Source: Hyphomonas atlantica corrig.
GTDB taxonomy: Bacteria; Pseudomonadota; Alphaproteobacteria; Caulobacterales; Hyphomonadaceae
NCBI RefSeq assembly: GCF_000682715.1
Contig: NZ_AWFH01000045.1
Span: forward strand, 1-64,000
Length of the DNA: 64,000 bases
Direction of reading: 5' to 3'
The notes under the pieces were generated by a model. That model saw only the letters and a program-made list of their open reading frames with translations. It searched no databases and was not told the DNA's origin. Both the position numbers and the translations under genes were made by a program. Shown here in pieces: positions 60,183 through 64,000 of this stretch. Numbering within the stretch: position 1 is the first letter of the stretch; every line of letters begins with the position of its first letter.

Positions 60183-60709
60183 TCAGGCTTCACAGTGGTG
60201 CGATACTCACGGCTGGCATAGATCAGCGAATTTCCCGTGTCTCCCAACACCGTATCGATCACTTCGCCAATGCAGACATGGTGCGTCCCGACCTGATTAT
60301 GGGAAACCAGTTTGCATTCAAAGGCGACCAGAGAACCGGCAATAACCGGCTGGCCGAACTTGCCGGATTGCCACTGGGTGCAATCAAACTTGTCCGCAAA
60401 TGTGTCCCGCTGCATGCCCGCAAATACGTCGGCGACAAGAGATTGATCGTCCTTCAGCACATTGACGCAGAACGTGCCATTGCCCAGCAGGACCGGCGTC
60501 AAGGATGACGACTCATTGATGCAGACCAGAAGTGTGGGGTTCGGCGTATCGGCACTCACTGACGACATTGCAGTTGCCGTGGTACCTGCCCGACCAGCTT
60601 TGCCATCTGTCGTGATGACATTCACCGTTGCCGCAACGAGGCTCATCCCTTCCAGAAAGCGCTGGCGAAGAGACGCGGCAACTGGGTCTGTATGGCTCGG
60701 TTCACTCAT
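60179..60709 (-). CDS. Flavin reductase-like FMN-binding protein
   Basis: A 176-aa split-barrel protein of the flavin reductase family (HpaC-like): VAATVNVITTDGKAGRAGTTATAMSSVSADTPNPTLLVCINESSSLTPVLLGNGTFCVNVL, then FECKLVSHNQVGTHHVCIGEVIDT. It normally supplies reduced flavin to a partner monooxygenase; no such partner is adjacent. ATG 60709 is chosen; ATG 60724 with GAGG upstream is equally possible. Confidence 0.88.
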   Translation of the reverse strand: MSEPSHTDPVAASLRQRFLEGMSLVAATVNVITTDGKAGRAGTTATAMSSVSADTPNPTLLVCINESSSLTPVLLGNGTFCVNVLKDDQSLVADVFAGMQRDTFADKFDCTQWQSGKFGQPVIAGSLVAFECKLVSHNQVGTHHVCIGEVIDTVLGDTGNSLIYASREYRTTVKPD

Positions 60710-60878
60710 AGTCGCTGCTTTCATCCTTACCGGCCTCACCTTGATGCCTCATCTGTTGATATTGAGGTAAGGTGTACACATCTCGCGGCAATGGTCTTGT
60801 CTCTGCGCGCACGGTTACGGTCAAGCCAGCAACGCTGGGGAACCGCAAGAGCGGTGATATTCAATAGTATCGAGAAAT

Positions 60879-60953
60879 TGGAGCGGGCGATGAGATTCGA
60901 ACTCACGACCCCAACCTTGGCAAGGTTGTGCTCTACCCCTGAGCTACGCCCGC
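60879..60953 (-). tRNA. tRNA-Gly (anticodon GCC)
   Basis: The minus strand reads GCGGGCGTAGCTCAGGGGTA at the 5' end, an anticodon stem-loop with TTGCCAA (anticodon GCC), the T-loop GTTCGAATC, and an acceptor 3' strand CGCCCGC followed by discriminator T and an encoded CCA. All four stems pair. The total length of 75 nt includes CCA. Confidence 0.96.
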
Positions 60954-61082
60954 ATCCTTATTGGGGTATTCACGACGTCTCCGCCGAGAGGCGTGATAAA
61001 GCGCATCAGACCGGGCAATGCAAGACGGAAAATCCGCGAAACTGCACAATTTGATGGTTGGGCTTGAGACAGCTGTGGAAAC

Positions 61083-61547
61083 CTAACCGCGAAGCACCGG
61101 ACGGATCTGGTCGGGCCGCACTTCCCGTCCTTCCACGTCCACGAATGCTGCACGTATAGCGCTTTTCGACCCGGCCTTTGTAAAGCTGATCGGCGGCGCC
61201 TCTCCCTGACCAAGCCAGGCATCGCCCCATTGGGTCAAGCCGATCAGGATCGGTCGCAACGACAATCCGGTTGCTGAAAGGACATATTCAGGGCGCGCGC
61301 GCTTCCCTGGTGCTTTGTATGCCTTTTTTGTCAGCAGTCCTGCGTCGACCAATTTCTTCAACCGACCCGACAGCACTGTGCGTGGACACCCGAGTTCAGA
61401 CTGAAAATCGTCAAATCGACGGACCCCATAAAGCGCCGCCCGCAGAATCAGCAGGGTCCAGCGATCGCCTATCAGGTCGATGGCCTTTGCGAGATTGCAG
61501 GTGTCCGGCGGAACCGGTGAACGGCGGGCGAGCGGAATCTGAGACAT
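61083..61547 (-). CDS. HxlR-family transcriptional regulator
   Basis: A 154-aa winged-helix regulator: CNLAKAIDLIGDRWTLLILRAALYGVRRFDDFQSELGCPRTVLSGRLKKLVDAGLL is the HxlR DNA-binding domain, with the N-terminal Cys that can act as a redox or aldehyde sensor in some members. The C-terminus (about 40 residues beyond the domain) is unique. The target is unknown. The flavin reductase lies beyond the tRNA on the same strand. Confidence 0.9.
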   Translation of the reverse strand: MSQIPLARRSPVPPDTCNLAKAIDLIGDRWTLLILRAALYGVRRFDDFQSELGCPRTVLSGRLKKLVDAGLLTKKAYKAPGKRARPEYVLSATGLSLRPILIGLTQWGDAWLGQGEAPPISFTKAGSKSAIRAAFVDVEGREVRPDQIRPVLRG

Positions 61548-61652
61548 GCGCCTGTTTTGTATAGGTTCGCATTCTAAATCCAGATCAATTCCCTATTCCT
61601 GCCTTAAATTTTCGGTCAAAAACTCATGTTCTGGCAAACAATGAGGCCGCCC

Positions 61653-62744
61653 ATGCACTTCCTTCGCACTTCTGTCCTGACAGGCCTCCTCGGCGCTTTG
61701 ATATCCTGCGCCGCGCCGCAGGATCATGGTTCGGCTAGCCTCCCTGCTACACAACAGTCACACACCCTACCGTCCTCAATTGAACTACATCGACAGTCTT
61801 GCCCGGCAGGCACAACATATGCGTCTCCAAACAAATTCACGATCCGGTCTGAGCCCGTCCCGCTTGCGAACAGGCCAAGTCAGGCGGCATTGCCGCCCGG
61901 TGTACGGTTCGCCGGTGGCTGGTCCCTGACCTCCCCACACGCCGAGTTCGGCGGATTGTCAGGAATCGAGATTCTGCCGGATGGCAGGCTACTCACTGTA
62001 TCTGACGTGGGGGCCTTTATCTGGATCGGGATGGCAAATGGCGCTCCGGATGGGACTGGCGAGATTTCCTACATGAAGGGTCCCAACGGCCAGATCCTGA
62101 GGGGCAAGCGCGATGGCGATTCCGAGGGGTTGGCCTTGGCAGACGGACTTGCTTTTGTGAGCTTTGAACGGCGCCATCGCGTGGCTGCGTTCGACCTGGA
62201 AACTTGCGGCGCGTCTGCTCGCGCAGCCCCGTTCACTGAATTGCCCAGCGAACTCTCAGGAATCAGAATCAAGGAAAATTCCGGCGCAGAAGCTCTGTCT
62301 GCCGGCAAGGTCATGATTGCGGGATACGAGCAGCTTATCGATGGATACTCACCTCTCGTATCCGTCTCGAAGGGGGGATCAAGCACAGAACTGCTTGCCC
62401 CGGCGAAGCGTGATTATAACGGTCCGCTTGTTGGCATGACGAACACAATCATGCTGGGCGACGCGGCCACTGCCGGGTCCGTCGTCTACAGTCTCCGAAG
62501 ATCCTACAATCCGGTGTTCGGCAACCGATTGACCGTCGAAGCCGCGTATGAGGATGCCGGAGGCGCAAGTCGTCGAGCGTTGTTTGAATTGAAGCCACCC
62601 ATGAATGTGGACAATTTCGAAGGCATTTCCGCAGAGACGTTGAACGACGGCACACATCGGCTCTGGCTAGTTTCTGACAACAATTTTTCCGACCAGCAGC
62701 GAACACTGTTGTTTGCTTTCGACCTCATCGGCGAAGCTCATTGA
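61653..62744 (+). CDS. Lipoprotein with phytase-esterase-like (PF13449-type) domain
   Basis: MHFLRTSVLTGLLGALISCAAP is a lipoprotein signal (Cys19); ATG 61653 has GAGG six bases upstream, better than ATGs at 61626 and 61641. The 363-aa protein has the hallmarks of the 'esterase-like activity of phytase' beta-propeller: FGGLSGIEILPDGRLLTVSDVG, EGLALADGLAFVSFERRHRV, and VDNFEGISAETLNDGTHRLWLVSDNNFSDQQRTLLFAFDL. Function is not established in most bacteria; a periplasmic phosphoester hydrolase is possible. Confidence 0.83.
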   Translation: MHFLRTSVLTGLLGALISCAAPQDHGSASLPATQQSHTLPSSIELHRQSCPAGTTYASPNKFTIRSEPVPLANRPSQAALPPGVRFAGGWSLTSPHAEFGGLSGIEILPDGRLLTVSDVGAFIWIGMANGAPDGTGEISYMKGPNGQILRGKRDGDSEGLALADGLAFVSFERRHRVAAFDLETCGASARAAPFTELPSELSGIRIKENSGAEALSAGKVMIAGYEQLIDGYSPLVSVSKGGSSTELLAPAKRDYNGPLVGMTNTIMLGDAATAGSVVYSLRRSYNPVFGNRLTVEAAYEDAGGASRRALFELKPPMNVDNFEGISAETLNDGTHRLWLVSDNNFSDQQRTLLFAFDLIGEAH

Positions 62745-62888
62745 CGGTTATCGACAAAAGGCGACAGCGGGCCCCCTTACAATCATCGGGGCAGCGGATT
62801 ACATCCTGAATCAGCATGAGGGCTGCGACGTTTGCGACGGACTGATCTCCGGCGACCTTAATTTCCGTCAGGGAGCTGGCATTCTGGT

Positions 62889-62936
62889 CCGGACCGTGGT
62901 CCGGGCTCACCCGGCGCCCACCTAGTATCTAGGTTG
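62889..62936. terminator. Two short hairpins after the phytase-esterase-like gene
   Basis: CCGGACC-GT-GGTCCGG (62889-62904) and ACCTAG-TAT-CTAGGT (62922-62936) lie in the 290-bp gap between this gene and the cyclo-ligase gene. No T-run follows either. The remainder of the gap has short reading frames on both strands but nothing convincing. Confidence 0.35.
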
Positions 62937-63034
62937 ACGGGAGTGAATATGCCCCGCGGCGTTCGTGGTTCTCATGCGCTCGAACAAGTTTCCGTGACTT
63001 GTGTTTAACCAACTGGCCAAATAGGGACGCCTCG

Positions 63035-63646
63035 ATGGACAAGACAGACCTTCGACACCGCATGCGGACCCTACGCGCAGAGGCGGCCGCACGAGATCCC
63101 GACGCGGCCGAAACCCTGGCGGACAAGTTTCCCATGAAACTCCTTGAGCGCTACGGCCCTGTGGTGGCCGGCTATGTTGCCATCAATGAGGAACTCGACC
63201 CTTCGCCCCTGATGCAAAAACTCGCCAAGGCTGGTGCGGAGCTGTGCCTGCCGCGGATTGAAGATTCTGGCGAACTGACTTGGCGGTCCTGGAACTTCGG
63301 AGAACCCCTAGAGCGGCGACCGTTTGGCTTGTCGGAACCTTCCGCCGACGCACCGCTGGGTCAACCCACACTGATTCTGACACCGCTTCTGGCGTTTGAC
63401 GGAATGGGAAACCGCCTCGGATATGGCAAGGGGCATTATGACAAGGCTCTTGAGCGGCTGAGAGAAGACGGCAGAGCATTCGCTTGTGCGGTTGCCTACG
63501 CTGCACAACAGATAGAGACCGTTCCCGCCGAACCGCACGATCAACCACTTGATTGGGCAGTGACGCCAATTGGGTCGGTGCCGCTATTCATGATGCGGAA
63601 CCTGAAAAGTCTGGCGGAATCGGACGAACGCAGTTCCAGCAGCTAA
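63035..63646 (+). CDS. 5-formyltetrahydrofolate cyclo-ligase family protein
   Basis: This ATP-dependent enzyme converts 5-formyl-THF to 5,10-methenyl-THF. In 203 aa: MDKTDLRHRMRTLRAEA, a basic N-terminal helix; GYVAINEELDPSPLMQKLAKAGAELCLPRIEDSG; and the ATP/folate loop DGMGNRLGYGKGHYDKALERL. The ATG at 63035 is used; the upstream part of the frame is not homologous. Near the equivalent gene many proteobacteria encode 6S RNA; no convincing 6S structure could be drawn here. Confidence 0.92.
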   Translation: MDKTDLRHRMRTLRAEAAARDPDAAETLADKFPMKLLERYGPVVAGYVAINEELDPSPLMQKLAKAGAELCLPRIEDSGELTWRSWNFGEPLERRPFGLSEPSADAPLGQPTLILTPLLAFDGMGNRLGYGKGHYDKALERLREDGRAFACAVAYAAQQIETVPAEPHDQPLDWAVTPIGSVPLFMMRNLKSLAESDERSSSS

Positions 63647-63699
63647 AACCGGCTTGTCTCTTGCGAACGTGATCTTCACGGTAAACGCAAGGTGAAAAC

Positions 63700-64000
63700 A
63701 TGCCCCGTTTTGGTCAAATTCGAACATCTTCCCCCAAGGCACCTGCTCCATTTCAACACATCACATTGATTGGTAGCGTTATCATGGCGGTCGCCACGGG
63801 TATCATGGTGTATTCCAATGGTGGTCCTGAACGCGCCTCCCAAAGTGTTCAGCCTCCAGCAGCCCAATACTACCCGGTAAATCGTGCCACCCCGGACTTG
63901 AGAGGCCGCACGGAGCTTGAACCGCTGGAAATCGCTCCTGCCAAGCCTGTGCCCGTCAAACCCGCAGTCAAACTGCAGGCGAACTCCGGCGCCGCCATGC
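63700..64000 (+). CDS. Membrane-anchored hypothetical protein, 3' end outside the window
   Basis: An open frame from ATG 63700 (AAGG eight bases upstream) runs off the end of the window after 100 codons. It predicts a short basic N-terminus, one membrane helix (ITLIGSVIMAVATGIMVYS at about 22-40), and then a Pro/Ala-rich periplasmic stretch with PAKPVPVKPAV. This looks like the anchor of a periplasmic enzyme whose catalytic part lies beyond the window. The family cannot be named. Confidence 0.6.
   Translation, partial: MPRFGQIRTSSPKAPAPFQHITLIGSVIMAVATGIMVYSNGGPERASQSVQPPAAQYYPVNRATPDLRGRTELEPLEIAPAKPVPVKPAVKLQANSGAAM

Noticed and set aside
62713-62925. Short open frames on both strands after the phytase-esterase-like gene
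   Set aside because: They overlap each other and the preceding gene end, lack ribosome sites and resemble no protein; they look like chance frames.
62745-63034. Possible 6S RNA upstream of the cyclo-ligase gene
   Set aside because: The location is right and CCCCGCGGCGTTCGT looks like a 6S end, but no matching complementary arm or central bubble could be found within a plausible length.

Overview
The window looks like chromosomal DNA of a high-GC alphaproteobacterium with an outer membrane. The signs are a TonB-dependent receptor, HldE for LPS heptose, several lipoproteins, a LexA gene preceded by the alphaproteobacterial GAAC-N7-GAAC box, and class-typical gene blocks (tpiA-secG-pyrG facing ppiD-trpEG; trpDC-lexA-comEC-gltX-gltA; guaA/rsmB/guaB; purQ/purL-bolA-grxD). 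The style fits the Hyphomonadaceae/Caulobacterales, but that placement is inference and no 16S rRNA is present. No CRISPR array, prophage or insertion sequence was seen.

Layout. 1-3.2 kb: 3' part of a TonB-dependent receptor plus a glycerophosphodiesterase-type lipoprotein. 3.4-11.3 kb: a minus-strand purine/rRNA block (guaA, rsmB, an FAD oxidoreductase, guaB) with inserted genes, among them a visibly AT-richer uracil-DNA-glycosylase-like gene translationally coupled to guaB. 11.4-17.5 kb: an indoleamine 2,3-dioxygenase-type gene, a dodecin, rlmE-gppA, hspQ and hldE. 17.6-22.5 kb: a tightly overlapping operon of photolyase, flavin amine oxidase-like protein, DUF1365 protein and cyclopropane-fatty-acid synthase-like methyltransferase, preceded by a candidate ECF-sigma (RpoE/ChrR-type) promoter. 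23.4-30.5 kb: pyrG-secG-tpiA facing ppiD-trpE-trpG. 30.5-39.8 kb: trpDC, lexA, comEC, gltX, gltA, with two minus-strand genes separating trpG from trpD. 39.9-51.1 kb: purQ, purL, bolA and grxD interleaved with exported proteins (entericidin-like, DUF418, beta-barrel OMP, M28 and M2 peptidases). 51.5-57.9 kb: rimO, a DJ-1/PfpI enzyme with a divergent GATase1-AraC regulator, two repeat-rich GIN-domain proteins, PPK2 and rpsD. 58-64 kb: SDR, nucleotide-sugar epimerase, flavin reductase, tRNA-Gly(GCC), HxlR regulator, a phytase-esterase-like lipoprotein, 5-formyl-THF cyclo-ligase and the start of an unrecognised membrane-anchored protein.

How the genes work together. Most are housekeeping: purine (guaA, guaB, purQ, purL, adenine deaminase), pyrimidine (pyrG), tryptophan (trpE, G, D, C), glycolysis/TCA (tpiA, gltA), translation and rRNA modification (rsmB, rlmE, rimO, gltX, rpsD, tRNA-Gly), Fe-S/redox (bolA, grxD) and envelope (secG, ppiD, hldE). 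The parts most worth following are (a) the photolyase/lipid operon and its promoter, (b) one 15-bp dyad (TATCG-WATTT-CGATA) found just upstream of two distant genes, DUF418 and the GIN-domain pair, (c) the guaB-coupled UDG-like gene, (d) a lipoprotein carrying a methyltransferase-like domain, and (e) a bimodal arrangement of convergent genes. Of 16 tail-to-tail pairs, 11 lie within 11 bp of each other or overlap; in four of these the two stop codons share one CTAR tetranucleotide. The other five pairs are all separated by a hairpin. All functional calls come from reading motifs by eye, without database searches.
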